Below, piece by piece: positions 7,073-15,759 of a DNA stretch of 35,215 nucleotides (positions within the stretch are counted from its first letter, which is position 1; every line of letters starts with the position of its first letter). Below the pieces are notes generated by a model. The model had not been told where the DNA came from. It ran no database searches and saw only the letters and a program-made list of their open reading frames with translations. The DNA is taken from the NCBI GenBank assembly GCA_034172985.1, contig JAXFDY010000110.1, positions 1 to 35,215 of the forward strand, in the 5' to 3' direction. The position numbers and the translations under genes are program-made. Origin of the DNA: CAG-303 sp034172985. Its GTDB lineage: Bacteria; Bacillota; Clostridia; Lachnospirales; Lachnospiraceae.

Positions 7073-9064
7073 ATGAAGAAACAAAGAAAAAGACGTGTGC
7101 CGGCTGTGTTTACCAGGAAAATGAGTGAGAAGACCATGGTATATTTTGTGATATTGCTTCTCATGTTGTTCGGATTAAGCATCGTCATTCTCAAAATCAA
7201 TGAGACCAAAGGGGATGAATATACGGTTAAAGTTCTGGCACAGCAAAATTACAATAGTAAAGTATTACCTTTCAAACGAGGGGATATCACGGATCGGAAC
7301 GGTGTTATGCTTGCCACCAGTATTAAAGTTTATAATCTGATTTTAGATCCGAAATTAATCTTGGAAAAGGAAGCTTTTCTTGAACCTACACTGGAGGCAT
7401 TAAATCAATGTTTCGGATATGATATAGAGACGTTGAAACAATTGATTCAGGATAATAAAGATAGAAGTTATCTGGTATACCAAAAACAATTGTCTTATGA
7501 GCAGATTAAAGACTTTCTGGATATTTCAAATAATACAGAAGACCATCCTAATGTGAAAGGTGTTACGTTTGAAAGTGAGTATCAAAGAAAATATCCATTT
7601 TCAACTTTGGCCAGTCAGGTGATTGGTTTTACTGCTTCCGGAAATGTAGGAATCGGTGGTATCGAGCAGCAGTATGACGAATATCTGGATGGTGTGGACG
7701 GACGTGAATATGGTTATGTAAATAGTGACAATATTATGGAAAAAATCACCAAAAACGCAGAGGATGGAGATAATATTATTACAACAATTGATTTTAATAT
7801 TCAGACAATTGTGGAAAAGTATCTGGCGGAATGGAAAGAAAAGTATACACCGGACAATATTGCTGCTATTGTAATGGATCCGAATACCGGGGAAATTCTT
7901 GCCATGGCTGGTAAAGTAAATTATGATCTGAATAATCCAAGTGATTTGACAGCATTTTATCCGCAGGAACAGATAGATGTCATGTCAGAGGATGACAAAT
8001 TAAACGCATTAAATGAAATCTGGAGAAATTTCTGTGTCAGTGATACTTATGAGCTTGGTTCCACATTTAAACCATTTACAGTTGCGATTGCATTAGAATT
8101 GGGACTGATTAATGAGGATTCCATGTTTGTCTGCGACGGTGGCGAGCAGTATGCAGAATATATTAAGTGTCATAAGAGAGAGGGACATGGAACAATATCT
8201 GCAGCTGACGGACTTGCCTTTTCCTGTAATGACGTGATGATGCAGTTAAGTGCATTAGAGGGAAAAGATTTGTTCTGTAATTATCAGAGACGATATGGTT
8301 TCGGTTCCAAGACAGGAATCGATCTTCCGGGAGAAGCCAGTTGTGATGGATTATTATTTAATCCTTCCACTATGATTGACCAGGATCTGGCAGTAAGTTC
8401 TTTCGGACAATGCTGGAATTCTACTATGATTCAGCTTGCGACCGGTTTCTGTTCACTGATTAATGGCGGATATTATTATCAGCCTCATGTAATGAAACAG
8501 ATTGTAAAAGGCAATGGTACGATTGTACAGGAAGCAGATGTCCAGCCTGTCAAGCAGACTGTTACGAAGGGAACTTCAGATTATATAAAGAAAGGATTGA
8601 GAGCCTGTGTTGATTATGGTACTGGAAGAAGTGCCGCATTAAACGGTTATCTGGCATCAGGTAAGACTGGAACAGCACAGCAGATGAATATATCAGCAGA
8701 CCATTATCTTCTTTCTTTTATTGGCTTTGCTCCTTATGATCATCCGGAAGTAGTATGTTATGTATTGATGGATAATCCTTCTGAAGATTCCTCTTCTGTA
8801 ACGGGAAGTCTGTTCGCAGCGATTATGAATGAAGTCCTTCCGTATCTGAATGTTGCCAAAGATGGCACTGTAACAGATACCACGGCAGAGCAGCCACAAG
8901 AAGGGCAGACCACAGATCCTGCGGCAGAACAGCCACAGGAAGGGCAGACTACAGATCCTGCAGCAGAACAGCCACAGGAACCGGAAACGACAGTCTCAAA
9001 TATTGGCATGGAAGAATATGCCCAGACAAATATTGAAGGACAGACCAGTGCGTCAGGAGAATAA
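7073..9064 (+). CDS. Class B penicillin-binding protein (FtsI/PBP2-type), first of two
   Basis: This is a 663-residue transpeptidase that cross-links septal peptidoglycan outside the membrane. It has a basic cytoplasmic start, a membrane helix at about 24-44, a pedestal domain beginning RGDITDRNGV, and a transpeptidase domain. The catalytic motifs are complete: STFK with S330 and K333, SCN in the sequence FSCNDVMM, and KTGT with K531-T532-G533. After the catalytic domain is a low-complexity acidic tail with a 13-residue tandem repeat (residues 604-636). The usual SpoVD PASTA domain is absent. It probably is the vegetative division enzyme acting with FtsW, but the split of roles with the next gene cannot be decided from sequence. 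Confidence 0.93.
   Translation: MKKQRKRRVPAVFTRKMSEKTMVYFVILLLMLFGLSIVILKINETKGDEYTVKVLAQQNYNSKVLPFKRGDITDRNGVMLATSIKVYNLILDPKLILEKEAFLEPTLEALNQCFGYDIETLKQLIQDNKDRSYLVYQKQLSYEQIKDFLDISNNTEDHPNVKGVTFESEYQRKYPFSTLASQVIGFTASGNVGIGGIEQQYDEYLDGVDGREYGYVNSDNIMEKITKNAEDGDNIITTIDFNIQTIVEKYLAEWKEKYTPDNIAAIVMDPNTGEILAMAGKVNYDLNNPSDLTAFYPQEQIDVMSEDDKLNALNEIWRNFCVSDTYELGSTFKPFTVAIALELGLINEDSMFVCDGGEQYAEYIKCHKREGHGTISAADGLAFSCNDVMMQLSALEGKDLFCNYQRRYGFGSKTGIDLPGEASCDGLLFNPSTMIDQDLAVSSFGQCWNSTMIQLATGFCSLINGGYYYQPHVMKQIVKGNGTIVQEADVQPVKQTVTKGTSDYIKKGLRACVDYGTGRSAALNGYLASGKTGTAQQMNISADHYLLSFIGFAPYDHPEVVCYVLMDNPSEDSSSVTGSLFAAIMNEVLPYLNVAKDGTVTDTTAEQPQEGQTTDPAAEQPQEGQTTDPAAEQPQEPETTVSNIGMEEYAQTNIEGQTSASGE
8882..8980 (+). 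repeat. 39-bp in-frame tandem repeat, about 2.5 copies
   Basis: Units at 8882-8920, 8921-8959 and a partial copy at 8960-8980 encode AAEQPQEGQTTDP (first copy TAEQPQEGQTTDP). Copies differ only at a few third or silent positions, which suggests recent expansion by slippage or unequal exchange. The repeat lies in the extracellular C-terminal tail of the penicillin-binding protein. Confidence 0.92.
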
Positions 9065-9132
9065 AATAGTAATATATTTTTATTCTTAAAATAAAATGTT
9101 ATAAGAGTGCATTTGTAGAAGGAACAGGAAGT

Positions 9133-10881
9133 ATGCTTCCGGGAAAATTAAAAGGCGAATACAGAAGCAGGATTTATAACAAAAAAAAATTAATTGTATA
9201 TTTTGGTGTAGTCTTAATCGTTTTCCTGCTGTTGTGTGCAAGGGTTGTATATGTAATGATATTTCATTCAGAATATTACAGTGAACTGGCAGAGCAGTTA
9301 CATGAAAGGGAAAGACAGATAAAGGCTGCAAGAGGAAAACTGATTGACAGAAATGGTGTAGTGATAGCTTCAAATGAAACAGTCTGCACTGTTTCTGTTA
9401 TTTATAATCAGGTGACAGATCCGGAGAAAGTTATATCGGTTTTGTCTGAAACTCTGGGATTGAAAGAAGATGAGGTAAGAAAAAAAGTAGAAAAAATCAG
9501 TGCAAGAGAAAAAATAAAGTCTAATGTATCAAAAGAGACCGGTGATCTGATTCGTTCCTATAACCTGGAAGGAGTAAAGGTTGACGAAGATTATAAAAGA
9601 TATTATCCGTATGGAAGCCTGGCATCAAAGGTGCTTGGATTTACCGGAAGCGATAATCAGGGAATTATCGGACTTGAAGTAGAATATGAAGAATATCTGA
9701 AAGGAACGGATGGGGAGATACAGACTATGACGGATGCCAGAGGCGTGGAGCTTGATTATGTGGTGGAACAGAGAAAAGAAGCCATTCCGGGGAAAAACGT
9801 CATGCTGTCGCTTGATGTAAACATACAGAAGTATGCAGAGCAGGCAGCAAAAAAAGTATTAGAAGAGAAAAATGCAAATTATGTTTCTATTATTGTGATG
9901 AATCCACAGAATGGAGAAATATATGCAATGGTAAATGTACCGGAGTTTGATTTAAATAATCCCTATCAGTTAAACTATGAGACGTCGGTAGAAAAGGGTA
10001 CGGATGAATATCAGGATCTGTTAAATAAAATGTGGAGAAACCAATGCATTAATGATACATATGAGCCTGGATCCACGTTTAAGATAGTCACTGCTACTGC
10101 CGGTTTGGAAGAAGGCGTGGTAACTCCGGAGAGTGCCTTTTCCTGTCCAGGTTTTCGTATTGTGGAGGACAGAAGAATCCGTTGCCATAAAGTGGCAGGC
10201 CATGGAAGTGAGACATTTGTCCAGGCGACGATGAATTCCTGTAACCCTGTGTTTATTGATGTAGGACTGAGAGTGGGGGCAGAGAGGTATTATTATTATT
10301 TAAATAAACTTGGACTTATGGACCGAACCGGTGTGGATTTGCCGGGGGAAGCAGGGACCATTATTCACAAACAGGAAGATGTGGGACTGGTGGAACTTGC
10401 AACAATGTCCTTTGGCCAATCGTTTCAGATTACACCGTTACAACTGCTTCGGACAGTAAGTGCCGTGATTAACGGAGGTACACTTGTTACACCTCACTTT
10501 GCTGTGGAGGTGTGTGATGACCAGGGAGAACTGATAGAGGAATTTTCTTATGAAACCACATCAGGTGCTGTGTCAGAACAGACTTCGGAAACCATGAAAT
10601 ACATTCTTGGCCAGGTAGTAAGTGAAGGCGGTGGAAAAAATGGTCAGGTGGAAGGGTATGCTGTGGGAGGAAAAACAGCAACATCTGAAAAACTGCCCAG
10701 AGGTAATGGAAAATATATTGCATCATTTATTGGCTTTGCACCGTTGGAAAATCCTGAGATTATAGCCATCTGCATGATAGATGAACCGGAAGGAATTTAT
10801 TATGGCGGAACTATAGCTGCACCGGTGATTAGCTCGCTGTATAAAGAAGTATTACCATATATGAATATTGAAAAGGAATAA
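9133..10881 (+). CDS. Class B penicillin-binding protein (SpoVD/FtsI-type), second of two
   Basis: The 582-residue protein has a short basic N terminus and a membrane helix at about 19-40. A pedestal follows, starting at RGKLIDRNGVVIAS and containing a GLEVEYEEYLKG segment typical of the family, and then a transpeptidase domain. Catalytic motifs are STFK (S314, K317) and SCN in NSCNPVF. The third box reads GGKTATS (K514-T515-A516), with alanine where most enzymes have glycine. No PASTA domain follows. Firmicutes often carry pbpB/ftsI and spoVD side by side, so one of this pair may serve spore cortex synthesis. A 68-bp AT-rich gap separates it from the first gene. AAGGAA lies about seven bases before the ATG. 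Confidence 0.92.
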   Translation: MLPGKLKGEYRSRIYNKKKLIVYFGVVLIVFLLLCARVVYVMIFHSEYYSELAEQLHERERQIKAARGKLIDRNGVVIASNETVCTVSVIYNQVTDPEKVISVLSETLGLKEDEVRKKVEKISAREKIKSNVSKETGDLIRSYNLEGVKVDEDYKRYYPYGSLASKVLGFTGSDNQGIIGLEVEYEEYLKGTDGEIQTMTDARGVELDYVVEQRKEAIPGKNVMLSLDVNIQKYAEQAAKKVLEEKNANYVSIIVMNPQNGEIYAMVNVPEFDLNNPYQLNYETSVEKGTDEYQDLLNKMWRNQCINDTYEPGSTFKIVTATAGLEEGVVTPESAFSCPGFRIVEDRRIRCHKVAGHGSETFVQATMNSCNPVFIDVGLRVGAERYYYYLNKLGLMDRTGVDLPGEAGTIIHKQEDVGLVELATMSFGQSFQITPLQLLRTVSAVINGGTLVTPHFAVEVCDDQGELIEEFSYETTSGAVSEQTSETMKYILGQVVSEGGGKNGQVEGYAVGGKTATSEKLPRGNGKYIASFIGFAPLENPEIIAICMIDEPEGIYYGGTIAAPVISSLYKEVLPYMNIEKE

Positions 10882-10890
10882 CGGAAAAGA

Positions 10891-10919
10891 TTGATTAATT
10901 CTGGGAAAGAGTATATACT
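10891..10919 (+). promoter_or_regulatory. Promoter in front of murD
   Basis: TTGATT (10891-10896), 17 bp, TATACT (10914-10919) is a near-consensus sigma-A promoter, 50 bp before the chosen murD start. It would let murD, ftsW and divIB be transcribed apart from the mraZ promoter. Confidence 0.7.
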
Positions 10920-10968
10920 GATGAATAGAATCTATAATAGAGAAAAAAAGAAACTGGAGGATGGGAAG

Positions 10969-12345
10969 ATGGAACTTAAGGATAAGCTAGTACTTGTAGC
11001 TGGTGCCGGAATCAGCGGTATAGGAGCAGTTGGTCTGCTTAAGACAGCTGGTGCAGAGGTTGTTTTGTATGATGGAAACGACAAATTAGATGAAGAAGTT
11101 TTATATGAAAAAATGCGTGTTTCCTGTGTACAGGATTTTGATGATGTAGACGTTGTTTTGGGCGAGTTTCCAGAAGCATTAGCTGAACAGATTGATTTGT
11201 GTGTGATCAGTCCGGGGATTCCTTTAGATGTACCATTTGTAACATTTCTTCGGAATAAGAATAAACCTATTTGGGGGGAAATAGAATTAGCTTATCGCTG
11301 TTCAAAAGGAAAAGTGATAGGCATTACAGGAACAAATGGAAAGACAACTACTACAGCTCTCACGGGGAAAATTATGGCTGACTATTATGAGAGTACATTT
11401 GTAGTTGGAAACATAGGAACACCGTTTACACTGATGGCCGGAAAAACAAAAGATACATCTGTAACGGTGGCGGAAATCAGCAGTTTCCAATTGGAAACGA
11501 TTGAAGAATTTGCACCATGTGTTTCAGCAATTTTAAATATTACACCGGACCATTTAAACCGTCATAAAACCATGGAGTGTTATATTGATACAAAACTGAG
11601 TATTACGAAAAATCAGACAGAAGATCAGGTATGTATACTGAATTATGAAGATGAAGTGCTGAGAAAACGTTCTCAGGATATAAAATGTCAGGTGGTATTT
11701 TTCAGCAGTAAAACAAAACTGGAAAACGGCATATACATGGATAAAAATGGAGATATTTACCTTGCTGGGAACGGCCAGAATTCATTTTTAATGAATACAA
11801 GAGAAATGAAGCTTGTAGGTGCCCATAATGCGGAAAATGTCATGGCTGCCATAGGCATTGCGGAAGCAATGAAAGTTCCGAAAGAAATATATCTGAATAC
11901 GATACGGAATTTCGAAGCTATTGAGCATAGAATTGAATATGTAAAAACTGTAAATAATGTAGTTTATTATAATGATTCTAAGGGAACGAACACGGATGCG
12001 TCCAAGAAGGCACTGGAGGCGATGGATCACAAAACAGTTCTCATTGCAGGAGGCTATGATAAGGGTTCTGAATATGATGACTGGGTAGAAGCGTTTGGTG
12101 ATAAAATTAAATGTCTTGTGCTGCTTGGGGCAACGCGGGAAAAAATAGCCGAAACTGCCAGAAAACATGGTTTTACAAATATTAAGATGGTAAACTCGTT
12201 AAAGGAGGCTGTCAAAGTATCGGCACAGGAAGCAAAAAGCGGAGAAACGGTTCTTTTATCACCGGCATGTGCCAGCTGGGATATGTTTAAGAGCTACGAA
12301 GAAAGAGGAAAGCTCTTTAAACAGTATGTCAGAGAATTAGAATAG
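10969..12345 (+). CDS. murD: UDP-N-acetylmuramoyl-L-alanine--D-glutamate ligase
   Basis: MurD adds D-glutamate to UDP-MurNAc-L-alanine in the cytoplasm using ATP. The ATG at 10969 (MELKDKLVLV) is preferred because GGAGG ends eight bases upstream and because the longer frame from 10891 would start on top of a promoter. The product is then 458 residues, normal for MurD. Visible landmarks are an N-terminal Rossmann motif GAGISGIG, the ATP loop GTNGKTT (121-127), the central EISSFQLE and NITPDHLNRH motifs, and a C-terminal domain with YYNDSKGTNTDAS and LLSPACASWDMF. It follows the second penicillin-binding protein directly; mraY and murF, often found here, are missing. Confidence 0.97.
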   Translation: MELKDKLVLVAGAGISGIGAVGLLKTAGAEVVLYDGNDKLDEEVLYEKMRVSCVQDFDDVDVVLGEFPEALAEQIDLCVISPGIPLDVPFVTFLRNKNKPIWGEIELAYRCSKGKVIGITGTNGKTTTTALTGKIMADYYESTFVVGNIGTPFTLMAGKTKDTSVTVAEISSFQLETIEEFAPCVSAILNITPDHLNRHKTMECYIDTKLSITKNQTEDQVCILNYEDEVLRKRSQDIKCQVVFFSSKTKLENGIYMDKNGDIYLAGNGQNSFLMNTREMKLVGAHNAENVMAAIGIAEAMKVPKEIYLNTIRNFEAIEHRIEYVKTVNNVVYYNDSKGTNTDASKKALEAMDHKTVLIAGGYDKGSEYDDWVEAFGDKIKCLVLLGATREKIAETARKHGFTNIKMVNSLKEAVKVSAQEAKSGETVLLSPACASWDMFKSYEERGKLFKQYVRELE

Positions 12346-12359
12346 AAGGAGGCGTGAGG

Positions 12360-13544
12360 ATGAGCAGGGAAAATTATAGTGCCAGTCCGCCGGCTGTATC
12401 AAAACGGTATGTCAAAACACCCAGGGGATTTGTCAGAAAGAAGAATGCCCGAAAAAGTTATTTTGATTACAGTCTGCTGTTTCTGATTATTTTTATGCTG
12501 GCATTTGGATTGCTGATGCTTTACAGTACCAGTTCCTATAACGCAGCCATAGAATATAATGATTCGGCTTTTTATCTAAAAAAGCAGTTTAAGGCAACTG
12601 TTTTAGGATTGATAGTCATGTTTGTAGTTGCAAATATAGACTATCACAAATATACCTGGACGGGGGCAGTGGGATATATCGTTGCAATTGTAATGCTGTT
12701 TCTGGTCATGTCACCTCTGGGAAAAGAAGTAAATGGAGCAAGAAGATGGATCGTAGTGGCAGGCTTTAGTATTCAGCCGGCAGAAGTTGCAAAACTGGCG
12801 TTGATTATGCTTTTGGCTGTGATGATTAATAATAACCGTCAAAATCTTAGAAAATTCACAGTGTCAGGAAAAATATTTGCATTTTGTCTTCCGTTAGCGG
12901 CATGCATCCTGATTATTACTAAAAACATGAGTTCTGCATTAATCGTTGTAGGAATTGCTTTTGTAATGCTTTTTATAGCCAGCCCGAAATATAGTCATTA
13001 TATTTTGATCGGAATCACAGGAGTAACGGCTATAGTATCATATTTATTACTGGGCTCCGGTTTCCGTAGTGAGCGTGTGGAAGCATGGATGAACCCGGAG
13101 AAATTTGCCAGCGGAAAAGGATATCAGACATTGCAGTCTTTGTATGCGATTGGATCCGGCGGACTGACTGGAAAAGGATTAGGTCAGAGTGTGCAGAAAC
13201 TGGGTTATGTACCGGAAGCACAAAATGATATGGTGTTTTCCATTATTTGTGAAGAATTGGGATTGTTTGGAGGAATTGCTGTTATACTGTTATTCCTATT
13301 GATGATATGGCGATTTCTTGTAATTGCAAATAATGCGGAAGATTTGTATGGCTCTATGATTGTGATTGGGGTTATGGCACATATTTCCATTCAGGTTATA
13401 TTAAATATTGCCGTTGTCACCAATGTCATACCAAATACCGGTATTACACTCCCGTTTATCAGTTATGGAGGTACATCAATTTTGTTCCTGCTCATAGAGA
13501 TGGGATTGGTTCTTTCCGTATCGAAGAGAATCAAATTAGAATAG
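12360..13544 (+). CDS. ftsW: Septal peptidoglycan polymerase FtsW (SEDS family)
   Basis: ATG at 12360 has AAGGAGG seven bases upstream; the in-frame GTG at 12354 is too close to that site. The 394-residue protein is a SEDS glycosyltransferase with about ten membrane helices. Landmarks are MLYSTSSYNAA in the first helix region, NGARRWI and FSIQPAEVAKLA in the middle, and NTGITLPFISYGGTS near the end, all characteristic of FtsW/RodA. Its position in the dcw cluster points to FtsW rather than RodA. It works with one of the two upstream class B penicillin-binding proteins. A cytoplasmic N-terminal extension of about 35 basic residues precedes the first helix. Confidence 0.96.
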   Translation: MSRENYSASPPAVSKRYVKTPRGFVRKKNARKSYFDYSLLFLIIFMLAFGLLMLYSTSSYNAAIEYNDSAFYLKKQFKATVLGLIVMFVVANIDYHKYTWTGAVGYIVAIVMLFLVMSPLGKEVNGARRWIVVAGFSIQPAEVAKLALIMLLAVMINNNRQNLRKFTVSGKIFAFCLPLAACILIITKNMSSALIVVGIAFVMLFIASPKYSHYILIGITGVTAIVSYLLLGSGFRSERVEAWMNPEKFASGKGYQTLQSLYAIGSGGLTGKGLGQSVQKLGYVPEAQNDMVFSIICEELGLFGGIAVILLFLLMIWRFLVIANNAEDLYGSMIVIGVMAHISIQVILNIAVVTNVIPNTGITLPFISYGGTSILFLLIEMGLVLSVSKRIKLE

Positions 13545-13563
13545 CACAGATGAGGTGAAAAAT

Positions 13564-14283
13564 TTGAAGAAAAGAATAAGCCTTAAGACAATATTAATCA
13601 TAATTTTGTTGGTAGCTATCGCTTTTTTTCTCATATTTGCGGTCACTTTGAAAATCTCTAAAATTACATATGAGGGAAATGAAAAGTGCACAGATGAGGA
13701 GATGGAACAGTATCTCTTCCAGGAAAAAATGGAAAGAAATCCTTTTGTGTTTCTGTTCCAATCGAAATTTAAGAAACATAAGGAGATTCCTTTTGTAGAA
13801 GAGTATGATGTAGAAATGATATCTCTGACGGAATTTAAGGTTACCGTATATGAAAAAAGTATTATCGGCTATTTGAAATACATGGGAGAATGCATGTATT
13901 TCGATAAAGATGGAATTGTGGTAGAAGTTTCTAAAACAGAGCTGGAAGGAATCTCCTATGTGGAGGGCATTGATTTTGACCATATTGTCATTGAAGAACA
14001 GATTCCGGTGGAAGAAGAGGATACTTTTGACACGATTCTGGATGTCACCCAGTTGATTGATAATTACAATATTCAGGCAGATACCATTCATATCAGTCAG
14101 GATTTGGAGATTACCCTATATCTGGGTAAAGTCAGAGTGGAACTCGGGAAAAATGATGATTTATTAAGCGAGAAAATCAGTGATTTATCAAGTATTTCAG
14201 CTGTACTTGAAGATACAGATGGCGTTTTGGATATGAAAGAGTACAGCACAAATGATAAAGGATATACTTTTAAACGGGATTAA
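13564..14283 (+). CDS. divIB: Cell division protein DivIB/FtsQ
   Basis: The likely start is TTG at 13564, with GAGGTG six bases upstream; a GTG at 13555 lies within that site. The 239-residue product has a short basic tail, one membrane helix at about 8-28 and an extracellular POTRA-type domain. That domain starts KISKITYEGNEKCTDEEM, the usual opening of FtsQ/DivIB. It continues with a beta domain containing YDVEMISLTEFKVTVYEKS and GYLKYMGECMYFDKDG. DivIB forms a complex with FtsL and DivIC at the septum. Gene order ftsW-divIB-ftsZ supports the call. ftsA is absent between this gene and ftsZ. Confidence 0.9.
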   Translation: MKKRISLKTILIIILLVAIAFFLIFAVTLKISKITYEGNEKCTDEEMEQYLFQEKMERNPFVFLFQSKFKKHKEIPFVEEYDVEMISLTEFKVTVYEKSIIGYLKYMGECMYFDKDGIVVEVSKTELEGISYVEGIDFDHIVIEEQIPVEEEDTFDTILDVTQLIDNYNIQADTIHISQDLEITLYLGKVRVELGKNDDLLSEKISDLSSISAVLEDTDGVLDMKEYSTNDKGYTFKRD

Positions 14284-14327
14284 CATATAAAAATTATACA
14301 TAAAACGCAAAAAAGTAAAAAAAACCA

Positions 14328-14356
14328 TTGATTATTTGGCAAAAAGAATATATTAT
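14328..14356 (+). promoter_or_regulatory. Promoter of ftsZ
   Basis: TTGATT (14328-14333), 17 bp, TATTAT (14351-14356) gives a strong sigma-A match in the 174-bp gap before ftsZ. A second TATAAT at 14421-14426 has no good -35 at the right distance, though a small inverted repeat (GTATGA/TCATAC, near 14384-14397) lies upstream of it. ftsZ commonly has several promoters in Firmicutes. Confidence 0.65.
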
Positions 14357-14457
14357 AGAATGAGACATTCTAATTGAATCGTTGTATGACTTCATACACA
14401 GAGAGAAGTCTTGCGTATAGTATAATAGAAAAATGAAAATATTAGGAGGATAAAACC

Positions 14458-15666
14458 TTGCTTGAAATTATGACAAATGAAGCAGAAAGAGCAGCGAAGA
14501 TAATTGTAGTTGGTGTTGGCGGTGCAGGAAACAATGCCGTGAACAGAATGATAGATGAGGCAATCGCAGGTGTTGAATTTATAGGAATTAACACAGATAA
14601 ACAGGTATTACAGCTATGTAAAGCTCCAACCGTCATTCAGATAGGAGAAAAACTGACAAGAGGACTTGGAGCCGGTGCACAGCCTGAGGTAGGTGCAAAA
14701 GCAGCAGAGGAAAATGTGGAAGAACTTACAGAACAGCTGAAGGGTGCTGATATGGTATTTGTTACCTGTGGTATGGGTGGTGGTACCGGTACCGGTGCAG
14801 CTCCTGTTGTGGCAGGTATTGCAAAGGAAATGGGTATTCTCACTGTCGGCGTTGTGACAAAGCCTTTTAAGTTTGAATCTAAGACCCGTATGACAAATGC
14901 GATCAGTGGAATTGACCGTCTGAAAGAAAATGTAGATACATTGATTGTTATTCCAAATGACAAGCTGCTTGAAATTGTAGATAGAAGAACAACTTTCCCG
15001 GAAGCATTGAAAAAAGCAGATGAAGTATTACAACAGTCTGTACAGGGTATTACAGATCTGATTAATGTTCCTGCTCTGATTAATCTGGATTTTGCAGATG
15101 TTCAGACAGTTATGAAGGACAAGGGTATTGCTCATATCGGTATCGGAACAGCAAAAGGTGACGATAAGGCAAATGAAGCCGTTCAAAAGGCTGTTACCAG
15201 TCCGCTTCTTGAGACAACCATTGAGGGAGCTTCTCATATTATTATTAACATTGCTGGTGATATCGGTCTGATGGAAGCAAATGAAGCCGCAAGCTATGTA
15301 CAGGAGCTTGCCGGTGAGAGTGCCAATATTATCTTTGGTGCAAGATATGATGATTCGGAACCTGATACATGTACAATTACGGTGATTGCAACAGGACTGG
15401 AAAAGGATCCAGCAGTATCTGCAGCTCCGGTGTTTAAGGCAGCAGTTCCTCCTGTATCATCTGTTAATGTGTCTGCAAATGCAGGAAGTGTAAGACCAAT
15501 CATCAGTTCAAGCACAAGACAGACAGCGGCAACTTCGACAATTCAGCCAAGAGTTCAGACAACCCAGTCAAGAACAAACCCTTCTTTTACAGTAGGAGAG
15601 ACAAAGACAACACAGCAGGCAGGTTCTTCTATTAAGATTCCTGACTTTTTAAGAAAAAAAGATTAA
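14458..15666 (+). CDS. ftsZ: Cell division tubulin FtsZ
   Basis: FtsZ polymerises with GTP into the cytokinetic ring. The start is TTG at 14458: AGGAGG (14444-14449) lies eight bases before it, whereas the ATG at 14470 would be 20 bases away. MLEI followed by a TNE motif is, as I recall, common in related FtsZ proteins. The 402-residue protein contains the GTP-binding GGGTGTG (107-113), the KPFKFE and RMTNA segments, and the T7 synergy loop at NLDFADV. A variable Ser/Thr-rich linker of about 70 residues follows, ending in a C-terminal peptide with IKIPDFLRKKD that binds partner proteins. A strong terminator follows immediately. Confidence 0.99.
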   Translation: MLEIMTNEAERAAKIIVVGVGGAGNNAVNRMIDEAIAGVEFIGINTDKQVLQLCKAPTVIQIGEKLTRGLGAGAQPEVGAKAAEENVEELTEQLKGADMVFVTCGMGGGTGTGAAPVVAGIAKEMGILTVGVVTKPFKFESKTRMTNAISGIDRLKENVDTLIVIPNDKLLEIVDRRTTFPEALKKADEVLQQSVQGITDLINVPALINLDFADVQTVMKDKGIAHIGIGTAKGDDKANEAVQKAVTSPLLETTIEGASHIIINIAGDIGLMEANEAASYVQELAGESANIIFGARYDDSEPDTCTITVIATGLEKDPAVSAAPVFKAAVPPVSSVNVSANAGSVRPIISSSTRQTAATSTIQPRVQTTQSRTNPSFTVGETKTTQQAGSSIKIPDFLRKKD

Positions 15667-15670
15667 TTGA

Positions 15671-15710
15671 GTAAAGAAGTGCTTTGAAAGCACTTCTTTA
15701 CTTTTTTTTT
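15671..15710 (+). terminator. Rho-independent terminator after ftsZ
   Basis: Arms 15671-15684 and 15688-15701 are perfectly complementary over 14 bp with a 3-nt loop, followed by nine T residues (15702-15710). It closes the dcw transcription unit. Confidence 0.95.
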
Positions 15711-15718
15711 ACATGACA

Positions 15719-15750
15719 TTGACATAAATTATATCAGGCATTGGGATAAT
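15719..15750 (+). promoter_or_regulatory. Candidate spoIIGA promoter with long spacer
   Basis: TTGACA (15719-15724) and GATAAT (15745-15750) are separated by 20 bp. The Spo0A-activated spoIIG promoter of B. subtilis is also a sigma-A promoter with a spacer longer than 17 bp, so the arrangement is suggestive. However, the -10 box ends only 9 bp before the start codon, and I do not see a clear TGNCGAA Spo0A box. Confidence 0.3.
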
Positions 15751-15759
15751 AGCGAAGTG

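Noticed and set aside
10891..10968. Longer N terminus for murD from TTG 10891
   Set aside because: The extra 26 codons cover a near-consensus promoter, and the standard MurD start at 10969 has a well-spaced GGAGG.
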